From contig NC_069123.1 of NCBI RefSeq assembly GCF_026914265.1, forward strand, positions 34,991,178 to 35,055,177: a stretch of 64,000 bases of DNA, read 5' to 3'. The notes beneath the pieces were generated by a model. That model made no database searches, had not been told where the DNA came from, and saw only the letters and a program-made list of their open reading frames with translations. Position 1 is the first letter of the stretch, and every line of letters starts with the position of its first letter. The position numbers and the translations under genes were made by a program. Below are positions 48,247 through 61,269 of the stretch, one piece after another. Origin of the DNA: Mya arenaria. Taxonomy: Eukaryota > Mollusca > Bivalvia > Myida > Myidae.

Positions 48247-49140
48247 AAGAAGACCACACGTACACATACCCGCACAAGTAGTGTTCCGCAACCTCTCTAT
48301 CATATCATTCTAATCTTGTGCAATGTAAACATATCTGTATGACGTTGTTAACGTAAAGAAGTCCTGACGTACACGTACGCGTACAAGTAGTGTTCTGCAA
48401 CCTCTCTATCATTTCATTCTAAACTTGTACAATGTACACATATCTGGATGAAGTAGTGAACATAAAGAAGTCCACACGCACACGTACGCGTACAAGTAGT
48501 GTTCCGTAACTTTTCTATCATATCATTCTAAGCTTGTACAATGTACACATATCTGGATGACGTAGTGAACATAAAGAAGTCCACACGTACACGTACGCGT
48601 ACAAGTAGTGTTCCGTAACTTTTCTATCATATCATTCTAAGCTTGTACAATGTACACATATCTGGATGAAGTAGTGAACATAAAGAAGTCCACACGTACA
48701 CGTACGCGTACAAGTAGTGTTCCGTAACTTTTCTATCATATCATTCTAAGCTTGTACAATGTACACATATCTGGATGACGTAGTGCACAAACATAAGTCC
48801 ACATAATTATACACTTAACCGTACAAGTAGTGTTCTGCAACCTCTCTATCATTTCATTCTAAACTTGTACAATGTACACATATCTGGATGAAGTAGTGAA
48901 CATAAAGAAGTCCACACGTACACGTACGCGTACAAGTAGTGTTCCGTAACTTTTCTATCATATCATTCTAAGCGTGTGCAATGTACACATATCTGGATGA
49001 CATAGTGCACATAAAAAGTCCACGCGTACGCGTACACGTAGTCTCTCTATCTATCATTCTAAACTTGTACAGTGTACACTTATCTGGATGACGTAGTGAT
49101 CATAAGGTAGTCCACTCGTACACGTACCCGTACAAGTGAT
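48247..49140. repeat. 109-bp minisatellite in copy A (~8 units)
   Basis: The unit contains GTACACGTACGCGTACAAGT, then AGTGTTCCG, then CTTGTACAATGTACACATAT. The first of these phrases (or close variants) recurs about every 108-111 bp from ~48250 to ~49130. The CGTACGCGTACG part is self-complementary. Confidence 0.92.
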
Positions 49141-50819
49141 TCGCAACCTTTATAGTATAACTTTTGCACTTGCGATTCCATATATTTTTATATCTTCAAA
49201 TGAACAAAGTATATAAGAAAATAAATTTCATTTCAAGTCTTGATGTTGTTTCCTGGCATTTTTAAAATCAGCATCTTGCAAATAATGAACCCATTAATCA
49301 AGTGAAACAGACATTTTATCACTTAAACTAGCTGATGGATTGACGATACTGCGGTTTTGCGACAAAGGACCGTATAATGGCGGTGTATTATACTTTAAAC
49401 TGTATAAAATTGACTTAAACAGAATAACATGAGCATTCAGCTTGCAGAAACCATGTAAGGAGCTTATGGATCTTTTTAATGATTATAGGTTGTGCCTGTT
49501 AAGCCGATTTGGGTTTGTTAAACATTCGCGTAGTGTTTCTTATATAACATCATATGACATTTTTATAAAGATGTCAAATCCGAAAAATGTTAATTATTTC
49601 AGAGAAAGGACAGTCTCAGGCACGCAGTGATTTTTATTTGACAAGACGGACAGTTGTGGGTTTTCGTTTATGTCTGTGGCGTTTACGCTGTGCCAGTAAC
49701 GAGGTTTATGTTTAAACTTTTGGCAATTATTTTTTTATTTGTTAATGAATGTTTAATAGTTTCGCCTTTTACTAAAAGGTGTTTAGATCTCATCTGGAGT
49801 ATGTTTTGCAATAGTTTATAATTTTTTTGAAAAGGACAGTAAATAATTGCATGTTATTAAGCCTTCTATTTTGGTGGACGATAGCGTCCAGTTTTCATTC
49901 CAATTTAGTTTAAACATCATACATTTTACAACTTTTGTGAAGAAAATTAGGATAACCCATACTTAGTCACTCTCATTGACACGGTGTTGGGCGAGAGTGT
50001 GGTCTTGTGTTGTTGAAACCGGAGTACCCGGAGCAAACCCATTTGTCCGGCCTGGGGACCACTCCTTTCACGTTGTATGTACCGAAGACAAAAAAAAGCG
50101 GAATAAAAACTGACTCTACTGGCCACTATATACGAGCAGTTTAAATCAAAATAGATCCACGTGTATAACTTTAACGTTGGCCAACAGCTTCCAATGTATA
50201 GACGTAACGTCAATGGGTTCGGATAACAAGTGTAAGTTATTGACTAAAAAAAAAATAATCTTGTTTAGAATATTGTTTATTATTATTATTATTAGTAGTC
50301 GTATTAATCGAACTTTGGGAACCATTTTAAATACTATCCGTTTTTAGTTCCGCACACATATAATTATAAAAAATGATCAGAAATCAATGTATTATAAAGT
50401 CATAGACTATTGAAAACCGTGATCATACAATCATCTAATGTACAATGCATAACTCGTACTTTTTACTATATGCTATTGTATCATTTACTAGAGATTAGGC
50501 AAAATTAGAAGGAAAATAAGTCATAAACCTAATCCAAATAATTGTACGTTGATTTCTTTTACTATTATTTATATGGCAAATACTTCACGTACACATTGTT
50601 TATTACCAAAAGTGAGTAGTTATTCCGATCGTGATTCCGGGTTAAAGCATATTGCGTCACTAAAATATCATAAAAACAAGAAATATTACCAGATAATGTA
50701 ATTTTATATTAGTTCCGTACACACACAAAAAAAAAACATTCAACGAATAATTATGAGTTTGATGTGTGCTTTTTTTCATTTCATTCTTTCAAATCATAAC
50801 AATATATATACATGAAGGG

Positions 50820-50990
50820 CACCTGCAAGGCGGCGGTTCACAGTTTTACATTAATCGGAACACCTCAGAGGTGGCCGAGTTCTTTTGATTGTATTTACGA
50901 GGTCTATCTCAAAGCTTGCCGGAGATTGCAGAGTTGTTACGATTGGCATATTTGTTGTCTGTGACAGTCAAGTTCCGTTTTATTGAAAAG
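50820..50990 (+). ncRNA. Putative non-coding exon 1, plus strand, copy A
   Basis: A less AT-rich block after a TATATATA tract ends in a AAAAG-GTAAAT donor at 50990/50991. The same block and donor are preserved in copy B (donor after 60329). No coding frame. Could be a leader exon of a lncRNA. Confidence 0.3.
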
Positions 50991-51429
50991 GTAAATCCTG
51001 TGTTTAATGCATTTAAAGCTTGTTTTGTGTGAAACATTTCTGCACGTTCATGGTAAAATATGAATATTAACCTTTATTATCTATTTCAAACATAAATACT
51101 TCTCTATAAACAATTTCAATATTTTGAACAACCCGTTAATACGTTAGGTATAAGTATCCCGTATAGCACGTTTATTATTTTAGACTAGTCATAGACCGTG
51201 ATTGCTTTTACTAGTGAAAACTAAATTATATTTAAATGACTTAAATGACCATATAAATGTTATAACTTAATTTACTTCGGTCAGATTAGAAAAACAACAA
51301 CAATTTTCAGCTAGTTATTGGCTTCTTGTAAAAATATGATAAAAGCATGCCACGTTGTTTGTGAAGTTGAAACTGTTTAAAAGTGTGTTTATTTTCACTG
51401 AAATAAGTGAAAATGTACTTTTTACAGAA

Positions 51430-51934
51430 GATGTTTAAAGTGAAGCTATTATACTTCTATTTTGTGACGTTTGAAGTTTGGTGTTAAATACCAGCATTTG
51501 ACGATAGTGATCAATATTAAGACATCGGATTTTTTAATATCTTTATTGTCGATGCGTATTTTAACAATATTATTCCTTTCCAAACTTTATATGCGTTACA
51601 ATATAAAGGCATTATACATTCATGCTTTGAATCACGGCTTACTAGACAATTCACTGACAGTCACTTGAATGGAATGTACTCCCGATCAAGGCGTTCTGTC
51701 CCTGTACTGTAATAAGTGTTGAATTGTGAACCAGATCGCTGTGTTTCTGGTTGTAATTGAAATATTGGTGGGGTAATGTGCATGTTGCTATAGGCTGCAT
51801 GTTTTTGTTGCAACATTTCGTGTGGACACTTTTCATACCATGTTTTTCGTACTCAAAATTTCTCGATCACATTGAAGTTGTTTTACTGTCAGATATTTAG
51901 GCATTTCGAGATTTTCTGACATTGTAAAACTAAG
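51430..51934 (+). ncRNA. Putative non-coding exon 2, plus strand, copy A
   Basis: Acceptor TTTTTACAG (to 51429) and donor CTAAG-GTAAGT (51935) enclose 505 bp with only short frames. Both sites are exact in copy B (60739-61269). The region lies convergent to the 3' end of the minus-strand peptide gene. Confidence 0.3.
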
Positions 51935-52522
51935 GTAAGTCATAGTTATTGTATGTTAGATCGTTTGTAAGAGTGACCCCTTTAAAAAACCTGTGTTTGA
52001 TTTTAAATTAAATGTCAGTACAACTTTACAGGTTATATGACACCAATCAAGAGTTCATTCCCATCAAACTACTGCACTTTAGTATACAAAATATCAACAA
52101 AACAAGATGAAATTTACATTTTATTATGTAATACACACAAACTAGTTCATATAAACACTTAAAATATTTAAAAGCAATGTTAAGTGATACGTTTGGACTG
52201 GCACTTTCGTATGCAATAAGTAGATGTAAATGTGATAAAATAATCTCAACTACAAATGTAAAATAAACAAAGAACAATGGCACTACAATCACAATCATAG
52301 AAAAATAAATAATATAATAAATGCAATATTTACAAAACAAGATTCAAATTTCCGTGTAACAGGTACATGTAATAATGGTTGCCTTTTTCACAATTCCCAT
52401 TTTTGAGTATTTTCGAGAAACATATCCTCTTGAACACAATATCATTTCAACATTTTAGTACTTCACTGTTTTATAACTGCCTTTGGAACTCCTGGTGAAA
52501 CCGTCCCTTATCTTTAACAACA

Positions 52523-52777
52523 CTAAAACAATCTCACGATGTCCGGTTTCTCCTCGATGCACGCACACCTGATGGTGCCACCTCTTTGAAAGTGCATGCA
52601 TTTACCGCCCTGTTTCTGGCACAGTCCGACTCCCTTCAGCGCTCCCCGTAGCCCCACAACCTCCGCGCAGTTTCCGGTGGCGATATCCAAGCGGCACACT
52701 CTGCGGCGACGACCAGCTGACGTTAACCTCAGAGCCACAATCGCCAGAACTAATATGAGCGTTTTTGAGAAAGCCAT
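52523..52777 (-). CDS. Secreted six-cysteine basic peptide precursor (copy A, intact)
   Basis: 84 codons. Residues 1-22 are a signal peptide (hydrophobic TLILVLAIVALRL, then SAG). The mature part starts RRRR and has Cys28, 37, 53, 60, 71 and 73, spacing C-x8-C-x15-C-x6-C-x10-C-x-C, with three presumptive disulfides and a net basic charge before an acidic IEEKPD tail. The final CxC is shared with some defensin-like folds, but the CxxxC of the CS-alpha/beta motif is absent, so no family is assigned. A TTTTACAG acceptor lies four bases before the ATG on the minus strand, and a donor (CAAA-GTACGT) is at 52936/52937, implying a short non-coding first exon. Candidate AATAAA on the minus strand at 52125-52120. 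Likely an antimicrobial or signalling peptide (inference). Confidence 0.75.
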   Translation of the reverse strand: MAFSKTLILVLAIVALRLTSAGRRRRVCRLDIATGNCAEVVGLRGALKGVGLCQKQGGKCMHFQRGGTIRCACIEEKPDIVRLF

Positions 52778-52960
52778 TTTCCTGTAAAAGCAATGTAAAG
52801 TATTGAAAATACCTGTTTCTTGATTTTATCCAAGAAGCATTAAAGTATTTGTTATCGGTCACGAAATGGTTTCTTGCTTATGTTATCTATAAAGTTACAT
52901 TACTTAACAAGTCAATATATAATAATCAATACGTACTTTGAATTCTAGACAAACTGTAAG

Positions 52961-54178
52961 TCGTATATACTGTTGATAATCTTAATAATAATAACTAAGC
53001 ATGTCCATGCTTATATATATACCATACAATTCAGGTTTTTAGGATCTAAATTTAGATACAGCTTCATAGTTTCTAGTGGCTCGTTACTCATTTATCGTGT
53101 TGGGGAAAACCATGTGATGGAGATCGACAATTATTTGTAACGCAAACGCTTCAGAACATGGTCCAGTTTAAATATTTAGTATAAACATAATAATTATATT
53201 GTAACGAACAATTTTGGGTCACAGATATGTAATAAACATTTGCAGCAATATTTCATTGAGATTGCATGATGGTCACTGCAGAATATTAAGGCAACTTTGG
53301 TTCGGAATAAGTATATTTCTTCAAGTTGCTTACTCGAATGTTTGTTTATGTTAGAATCCAATTTTTGCGATCAACAGAAAAGGGTCCGTCCGTCTGCCGT
53401 GTTAGCCCGCTCTATTTTCGGTTGATCTTCAACAATAAAATTAGCCCAGGTTTTAGCTCAAACCAAAATGCAAACACCAAATGCAATTGGCATTCAAGTA
53501 TAAAATAGCGTGCATCTTCAACCGCAGTACACGAAAGACACATACTACCATATTGTTCAGTGCAGAATTGCAACTGTTTAATATAGTGACAACAAACGTG
53601 GACAGCGTTAGACAGACACACAGTTATATGACAATCTGACGATGGTCAACACTGCTGGAGGCTGTGGACATAATATTGACAAAACTCTTGTGTGAATAAT
53701 CCCTTTATTAGTAACAAGAAAATTGTAATTACACCAAATATATGAAAATAAATAAGAAAAACGTCCAAAGGAAAAGGCATATAAGTTAAATGAAATTAGA
53801 GGGTATTTAAAAGTTTTTTGTTTAAAAAAATCGAAAAATAACACTAAGTTGATAAAAAATCACTAAAAACATTTGACCTTATTACAAAGTAAATTGTCAA
53901 TACAGCCAGTTGGTCTCTCAAAGGTCAAAAGGGGATTTAAAAGTTTAAAAGCACCTCAAAGGTACTGTTGATTTAAAGTATTCTTCTTAATAACACAATG
54001 CTGTATCAATACTTCATTTACTCACACCAACCATTGAGGTCATTGAAATGTTTACAAGAATGTCATTAGTGATGTAATTGTCATCATCAGTAACTTATTA
54101 TTTTATTAATGAAAGGAGTAACCAACAAACAACGAACATGATTACGTGTTGAGGATTGGTCGGAAAGGCCAAAATAAG
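52961..54178. other. 1.2-kb block present in copy A, absent from copy B
   Basis: Both ends abut TAAG (52957-52960 and 54175-54178). In copy B the flanks are joined directly with a single TAAG near 62291. This fits either a microhomology deletion in B or an insertion in A with a 4-bp duplication. It contains no gene but includes the TATA-like site and upstream region of the peptide gene. Confidence 0.8.
53011..53019 (-). promoter_or_regulatory. TATA-like box for the copy A peptide gene
   Basis: TATATATAA on the minus strand, ~75 bp upstream of the proposed leader-exon donor at 52937. This would place a start site near 52985. It lies inside the block missing from copy B. Confidence 0.4.
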
Positions 54179-55389
54179 AAATTTCCTAGAAGTGTGGTAT
54201 ATATCTAGTCTTGACGAACTGAAATAGGAAATATCCCATTCAAAAGAAGATGCAAATAGACTTCCAAGGGATATATAATCAAAAACGAAGAAAGTTTGCA
54301 CAATAGGAATTTATCGTACTAAACTATACTAAACTAAACTAAACTAAAGAATACATTTTTTTTCTTGTTCTTACATCGAATTATCGATACTTTATTTCGT
54401 TCAGACATCGTTTTTTATATGAAGTTAAAAAGCAGTAATTCATATACGCCTGCTTATTAAGCATGATTTATACATGGAAAACCTTCCCACTTATAGAGAA
54501 TCCGGAAGATAATTGGCCTCATCATGTATGTTGGCTTTATTGATAAGTGTTTGTAAACATGGGATTTGAAACACATAAATATACAATTACGTTTGCAAAA
54601 ACTACGTTTATTAATTTCAAGCTGGACATTTACCATGTCATTTTTCAGAATCTTAACTCGTTCTTATGAATATCTTAACGCCCACTTATTGTATTGGATC
54701 TGACAACCACATCTTTATATGAGTATCGTTATTTCTTATCAACGGAGTCATTATGAGTCTTGTATATCATTGTCTGATAAAGCTGAAAGAAATATAAAAA
54801 TAATATTAATTAAAACAATAACTCGTATCTGCCGGTTCTATATTATCCCACTTTACAAAATGGGTTTTGAGGAGTGGAATGGATGTAGTATCCATTCTGT
54901 AAATTTTATTCGAAAAAACTTGTTATACAATACATACTTATTATGTGATGAAGATTTTGAAAATGCTTAGCCGATAAGAAAAATTAAAAAAAGAAATGAA
55001 GCTAGACTGTAAATTCACAAGTAGACAATAAACCACAACAAAACTCACAATATTAGATATATGAGAAAAGTCGTTTAACAAAATACAAATCATAATATTG
55101 ATTTACAAAACAAATATTTATATTTTCTATATGAAAGTCGTCGTCTGAGAGATGACAGTGTACAATGAATGTTAAGTTATATGTTTATAAACATATAACC
55201 TACTCATAATAGCTATTTAACACATTTCTGATTTTGAAAGCATAATGAGTGAATAAAAGTTATCATAATGGTCAAATTGTGAGTCCAGCTTTAAACAAGT
55301 TCATAGTCACAGAAGTATTCATTGTGTTTTTGAAAAAAGGAATGATGTAACAAGAAATGCTGTACAGTTTTCCCAAACATATTTTCGTT
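54179..55389. other. Distal part of copy A, no gene seen
   Basis: Includes a short (AAACT)n run near 54320-54345, which has one more unit in copy B, and only small frames. Confidence 0.4.
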
Positions 55390-55455
55390 TGAATTTCTCC
55401 TAGTCTTTAAGACTGTTCTATCAACTACTTGTTTTAAATTTTACAGCTTGTCGTC

Positions 55456-55681
55456 GAAATTAGTCTGAAAATTGGATCCTGCTCCTTGCTGCCTACAGTT
55501 TCTAGAAAACTTCGAGACGCTACGAAGGTTTTTTATACATACATTTTAGAGTTGAATACAAATTCCCGAAAACTACAAGACGCTACAGAGGTGTTTGATA
55601 TATATATTTCAGAGTGGAATACATGTTCTAGAAAACAACAGGACGATACAAGAACAAGTGTGATACATATGATCCAGAGTT
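55456..55681 (+). other. Possible exon with 21-residue repeats
   Basis: After a TTTTACAG acceptor (~55446) a frame of ~75 codons carries two and a half repeats of about 21 residues (SRKLQDATEVFDIYISE-like). It ends in TGA, although the DNA repeat continues. There is no start codon in a good context and no recognised family. Confidence 0.25.
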
Positions 55682-55760
55682 GAATGCATGTTCTAGAAAA
55701 GTACAGGACACAACAAAAGTGTTTGATACATTTATTTCGGAGTTGAATACAAGCAGAAGT
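55495..55760. repeat. 63-bp diverged tandem repeat, ~4 units
   Basis: TTCTAGAAAA-(A/C)-TACA(A/G)GACGCTAC ... GTTTGATA ... TTTCAGAGTTGAATACA recurs about every 63 bp. It lies between copies A and B of the segmental duplication. Confidence 0.75.
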
Positions 55761-57346
55761 AAAAATAATAACGAGTATAACACAAACATGCATAAGTAGA
55801 ATGATACATTTTAATAACACTCATATTTAACTGCTTCCACGATGGAAATGATTAAACATGACAATTGTATGTAGCAAATTCGGTAAACATATCTTTGTAT
55901 CCATTGTTCACGGAGGTGATTATGATGACTATGCTTGATACAATAAACGCAGATAAATTCATTTTATGTGAATAAACCAATGTAAAATTCGATAAAATAA
56001 TTGAATGCTTGAACTATATCATATTTTGTACTATAACAAAAATCTCATCAACACAGTGCTCCAAAAATTGTGAAACGACAAAAAACAAAAAAAAACAGCA
56101 AACATGCAAACGTCCAGAATATAACATTTTTGAAACCGCAGAGCATAAAGCACACATACATTCATCTCAGTTATAATATATTATGAGTAAAACTGAAGAT
56201 TTTCGAATCGCCTTTATTTCAACTACTGTTATCGTTTCTATTTGGAATGAAAGAATGATCATGTGTTCATATGGTTGTTATCACAACGTACATACTTACA
56301 TACGTTTTTGAAGGTTTCTGTGTATTAAACTGAAGTTTTTTGGAATCTTATTGTCTATTTATTTTTGCCGTGTTTCTATGCGGAATGGACACTACTGTTG
56401 TGTTAATTGTATTTAAGAAACATTTCTTATATGTAAGCACATATGTAACAGTTAGAAGGGAATAAGCCGACTATTATGCATTATGAAGAAGCGGAGCGAG
56501 TCCATCAAGCGAGCGAGCCCTCTTCTGAATCAATAAGATTCTAACTTATCTTTTAACTGACTTAAAATGCAAAATACATTATGATTGGTCGTCATTCCTA
56601 GCGCCTTGACTTTGCTGCATTCCTGCATTATGCGTGTGTTGTTTGAATATTAGCTCCTGTATTACTATGTTGCATTGCATATGAGGTCAACCGTAGCAAA
56701 TTTGATTGAAATATATTTTTGAAAGGATGGCAAAACACCATGTTAATTAAAAAAACAAACAAACAGATAAGACTTCGAAGTATAATGTCCTTCCACTTCC
56801 TTCGTGAGATTTTCTTTAATTTAGAATGATTTTGAATTAAAAAAAGAGATGATCATGCTGGACTTGATAGCGCTTGATAATTGCCCTTTCGGAATAAACG
56901 TTTCTGACAATCGATGGCATGAATTTAAAATTACAGATCAGTGATTGCTATACAGTCATTTGTAAGACTGTAGATTCATTTTTAAATGTTAATTCAAAAA
57001 AAAATACCACCTAGAAATTCATTCGCGCATTGATATTATGAAACATAAGTAAAAATGAAACCTAGGGCTTAAAGACACACATAAATAGCCATCTGAATAA
57101 TTGTTTACAAAACAATAGGCCGACGTGTTTGGAAAGTGCAAAAAATATAACGGAAAGTTAAGTACCTTTCCATATATGGATAAACTTACACAGATATTGA
57201 GAAGGCGGAGCTTGCAATGCCTGCTTAACTTTGAAACTCTTACTAATTGAACGCAGTACTTAATGCAGCCCGATTGGTCGTTTGATTGACTGAAAATGTC
57301 GGTTGTATTTTAAGTATGTGTTAGATGTAATCGTATTGCCAATAAA
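55761..57346. other. Unique spacer between duplication copies A and B, no gene seen
   Basis: AT-rich. A G/C-richer phrase near 56490-56525 (GAAGCGGAGCGAGTCC ... GCGAGCGAGCCCTC) resembles cores of dispersed palindromes, but no arms were found. Confidence 0.4.
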
Positions 57347-57896
57347 GGCCAATTACAACAATTAAACAAATTTGTTTCATTAGCATAGAAAATAATTTGG
57401 CGCAGACAAATTATTTCAAATACTATATAATGGAATATCACGTGTATGATACAACACAATGCTGAATGAGTGGTAGAATAAACCCTAATTCAAAGTTAAC
57501 TCGTGTTAAATACTCCCCAATACTTATATACTGGAACAGCAACTCTTTCTTAGCCATAGAATAAAGCAATTTCCGGTCGAAATGAAATTTGGGGTACGGT
57601 ACAACGCTGAGGTAGTTAAAGAATAAAGCAATATCCGGAAACGATTTGACAATATTGTCTGAGACCGCTATATTATTGAAAGCCTTAACCGTTTTAAAGT
57701 GTGTAGTTCCGAACGGATGGTTCACAGTTTTCCTTGAAGTAATTATCAAGCCTTTCTCATTCTCAATCAGTGTAACGGATCAACAAAGTCAATGGTCCCT
57801 TTATTTTATGGTTGTGAGGTTTTATATTGATGTAACATCCTTCCGAAAAACAGATATACATTTCGTCGTTTCAGACTTACTTTGGAACGAGTATTC

Positions 57897-58470
57897 AAGA
57901 AGACCACACGTACACATACCCGTACAAGTAGTGTTCCGCAACCTCTCTATCATATTATTCTAATCTTGTGCAATGTCAACATATCTGTATGACGTTGTTA
58001 ACATAAAGAAGTCCACACGTACACGTACGCGTACAAGTTGTGTTCCGCCACTTCTCTATCATTTCATTCTAAACTTGTACAATGTACACATATCTGGATG
58101 AAGTAGTGAACATAAAGAAGTCCACACGTACACGTACGCGCACAAGTAGTGTTCCTTAACTTTTCTATCATATCATTCTAAGCTTGTGCAATGTACACAT
58201 ATCTGGATGACGTACTGTACAAACATAAGTCCACATATACACTTACACGTACAAGTAGTGTTCCGCCACCTCTCTATCATTTCATTCTAAACTTGTACAA
58301 TGTACACATATCTGGATGAAGTAGTGAACATAAAGAAGTCCACACGTACACGTACGGGCACAAGTAGTGTTCCTTAACTTTTCTATCATATCATTCTAAA
58401 CTTGTACAGTGTACACATATCTGGATGACGTAGTGATCATAAGGTAGTCCACTCGTACGCGTACCCGTAC
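57897..58470. repeat. 109-bp minisatellite in copy B (~5-6 units)
   Basis: Same unit as 48247-49140. Fewer units, so the array changed length after the duplication. Confidence 0.9.
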
Positions 58471-60149
58471 AAGTAGTGTTTCGCAACCTTTATAGTATAA
58501 CTTTTGCACTTGCGATTCCATATATTTCTATATCTTAAAATGAACAAAGTATATAAGAAAATAAATTTCATTTAAAGTCTAGATGTTTTGGCATTTCCGG
58601 GCATTTTTAAAATCAACATCTTGCAATAATGAACACATAAATCAAGTGAAACAGACATTTTATCACTTTAACTAGCTGATGGATTGACGAAACTGCGGTT
58701 TTGCGACGAAGGACCGTATAATGGCAGTGCATTATACTTTAAACTGCATAAATTTGACTTAAACAGATTAACATGAGCATTCAGCTTGCAGAAACCCTGT
58801 AAGGAGCTTATGGATCTTTTTAATGATTATAGGTAGTGCCTGTTAAGCCGATTTGGGTTTTGTTAAACATTCGCGTAGTGTTTTTATATGACATCATATG
58901 GCAGTTTTATAAAGATGTAAACTCCGAAAAATGTTCATTATTTCAGAGAAAGGACAGTCTCAGGCACGCAGTGATTTTTTTTTGACAAAACGGACAGTTT
59001 GTGGGTTTTCGTTTATTTCCTTGGCGTTTACGCTATGCCAGTAATGGGGTTTATGTTTAAACTTTTGACAATTATTTTTTTATTTGTTAATGAATTAATA
59101 ATAGTTTCGCTTTTTACTAAAAGGTGTTTAGATTTCATCTGGAGTATGTTTTGCAATAGTTTATTAAGAACATGAAAAGGAGAGTAAATTTTTGCATGTT
59201 TTTAAGCCTTCTGTTTTGGTGGACGATTGCGTCCAGTTTTCATTCCACTTTAGGTTAAACATCATATATCTTACAGCGATTGTAAAGAACGTTATGATAA
59301 CTCATACTTAGTCACTCTCGTTGGCTCGGTGTTTGGGGAGAGTGTGGTCTTGTGTTGTTGGGGAAACCGGAGTATCCGGAGAAAACCCATTTGTCCGGCT
59401 TGGGGAACACTTACCAAACTGCTCTCACTTTGTATGTACCGAAGACAAAAAAGCGGAATAAAAACAGACTCTTCTGGCCACCATTTACGAGCAGTATAAC
59501 TCCACGTGTATAACTAAAACGTTGACCAACAGCTTCCAGTGCATAGATGTAACGTCAATGGGTTCGGATAACAAGTCTATATTCAAATGGAGTTATTGAC
59601 CAAAACGAAAATAATGCTTATTTAGAATATTGTTTATTATTATTAGTAGTAGTATTAATATTAATCGAACTTTGGGAACCATTTTAAATAGTATCCGTGT
59701 TAAGTTCCGCACACAAACAATTATAAAAAACGATCACAACTCAATGTATTATAAAGTCATAGACGATTGAAAACCGTGATCATACAATCATCAAATGTAC
59801 AATGTATAACTCGTACTTTTTAATATATGCGATTGTATCATTTACTAGAGATTAGGCAAAATTAAAAGGAAAATAGTCATAGACCTAATCCAAATAATTG
59901 TACGTTGACGGATTTCTTTTAATATTTTTGATATGGCAAATACTTCACGTACAAATTGTTTGTTACCAAAAGTGAGTAGTTATTCCGATCGTGATTCTGG
60001 GTTAAGGCATATTGCGTCACTAAAATATCATAAAAACAAGAAATATTACCAGATAATGTAATTTTATATTAGTTCCGTACACAACGAATAATTATGAGTT
60101 TGATGTGTGCTTTTTTCATTTCATTCTGTCAAATTATAACATTATATAT

Positions 60150-60329
60150 ACATGAAGGGCACCTGCAAGGCGGCGATTCACAGTTTTACATGAATCGGAA
60201 CACCTCAGAGTTGGCCGAGTTCTTTTGATTGTATTTACGAGGTCTCTCTCGAAGCTTGCCGGAGATTGCAGAGTTGTTACGATTGGCACATTGTTTTCTG
60301 TTTCAGTCAAGTTCCGTTTTATTGAAAAG
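60150..60329 (+). ncRNA. Putative non-coding exon 1, copy B
   Basis: Counterpart of 50820-50990 with the AAAAG-GTAAAT donor conserved. Confidence 0.25.
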
Positions 60330-60738
60330 GTAAATCCTGTGTTTAATGCATTTAAAGCTTGTTTTGTGCGAAACATTTATTAACTTACATGGTAGAATAT
60401 GAATATGAAAATTAACCTTTATTATCTATTTCAAACATAAAATTCTTCTCTAAAAACAATTTCAATATTTTGAACAACCTGTTAATAGGTATAAGTATCC
60501 CGTATAACACGTTTATTATTTTAGACTAGTCATAGACCTTGATTGCTTTTACTTTTGAAAACTAAATTATATTAAAATGACTTAAATGACCATATAAATG
60601 TTATAACTTAATTTTTTTAGATAGTTATTGGCTTCTTGTAAAAATATGATAAAAGCATGCCACGTTGTTTGTGAAGTTGAAACTGTTCAATAGTGTGTTT
60701 ATTTTCACTGAAATGAGTGAAAATGTACTTTTTACAGA

Positions 60739-61269
60739 ATATGTTTAAAGTGAAGCTATTATACTACTATTTTGTGAACATTTGAAGTTTGGTATTAAAT
60801 ACCAGCATTTGACGATAGTGAACAATATTAAGACATCGGATTTTTTAATATCTTTATTGTCGATGCGTATTTTAACAATATTATTCCTTTCCAAACTTTC
60901 TTTGTTTTTTTTCCATATGCTTTATATGCGTTACAATATAAAAGCCTTATACATTCATGTTTTGAATCAAGGCTTACTAGACAATTCACTGACAGTCACT
61001 TGAATGGAATGTACTCCTGATCAAGGCGTTCTGTCCCTGTACTGTAATTAGTGTTGAATTGTGAACCAGATCGCTGTGTTTCTGGTTGTAATTGAAATAT
61101 TGGTGGGGTAATGTGCATGTTGTTACAGGTTGCATGTTTTTGTTGCAACTTTTCGTTTGGACATTTTTCATGGCATGTTTTTCGTACTCAAAATTTCTCG
61201 ATCACATTGAAATTGTTTTACTGTCAGATATTTAGGCATTTCGAGATTTTCTGACATTGTAAAACTAAG
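60739..61269 (+). ncRNA. Putative non-coding exon 2, copy B
   Basis: Counterpart of 51430-51934; the TTTTTACAG acceptor and CTAAG-GTAAGT donor are conserved. It is 26 bp longer overall, mainly from an insertion near 60900. Confidence 0.25.

Larger units (their letters stand above)
47834..55389 (+). repeat. Segmental duplication, copy A
   Basis: Matches copy B (57.35-63.67 kb) in the same order and orientation, from TATACTGGAAC at ~47836 to CCAAACATATTTTCGTT at 55389. It has scattered substitutions, a larger 109-bp array, and a 1.2-kb block (52961-54178) that is absent from B. It carries the intact Cys-rich peptide gene. Confidence 0.93.

Noticed and set aside
51471..51668. 65-aa frame with a counterpart at 60782-61003
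   Set aside because: Its presence in both copies reflects recent duplication; it has no family features and it differs by an insertion near 60900.
52047..52340. 97-aa hydrophobic minus-strand frame near the peptide gene
   Set aside because: It lies in the probable 3' UTR of the peptide gene, is AT-composition-driven, and is interrupted in copy B.
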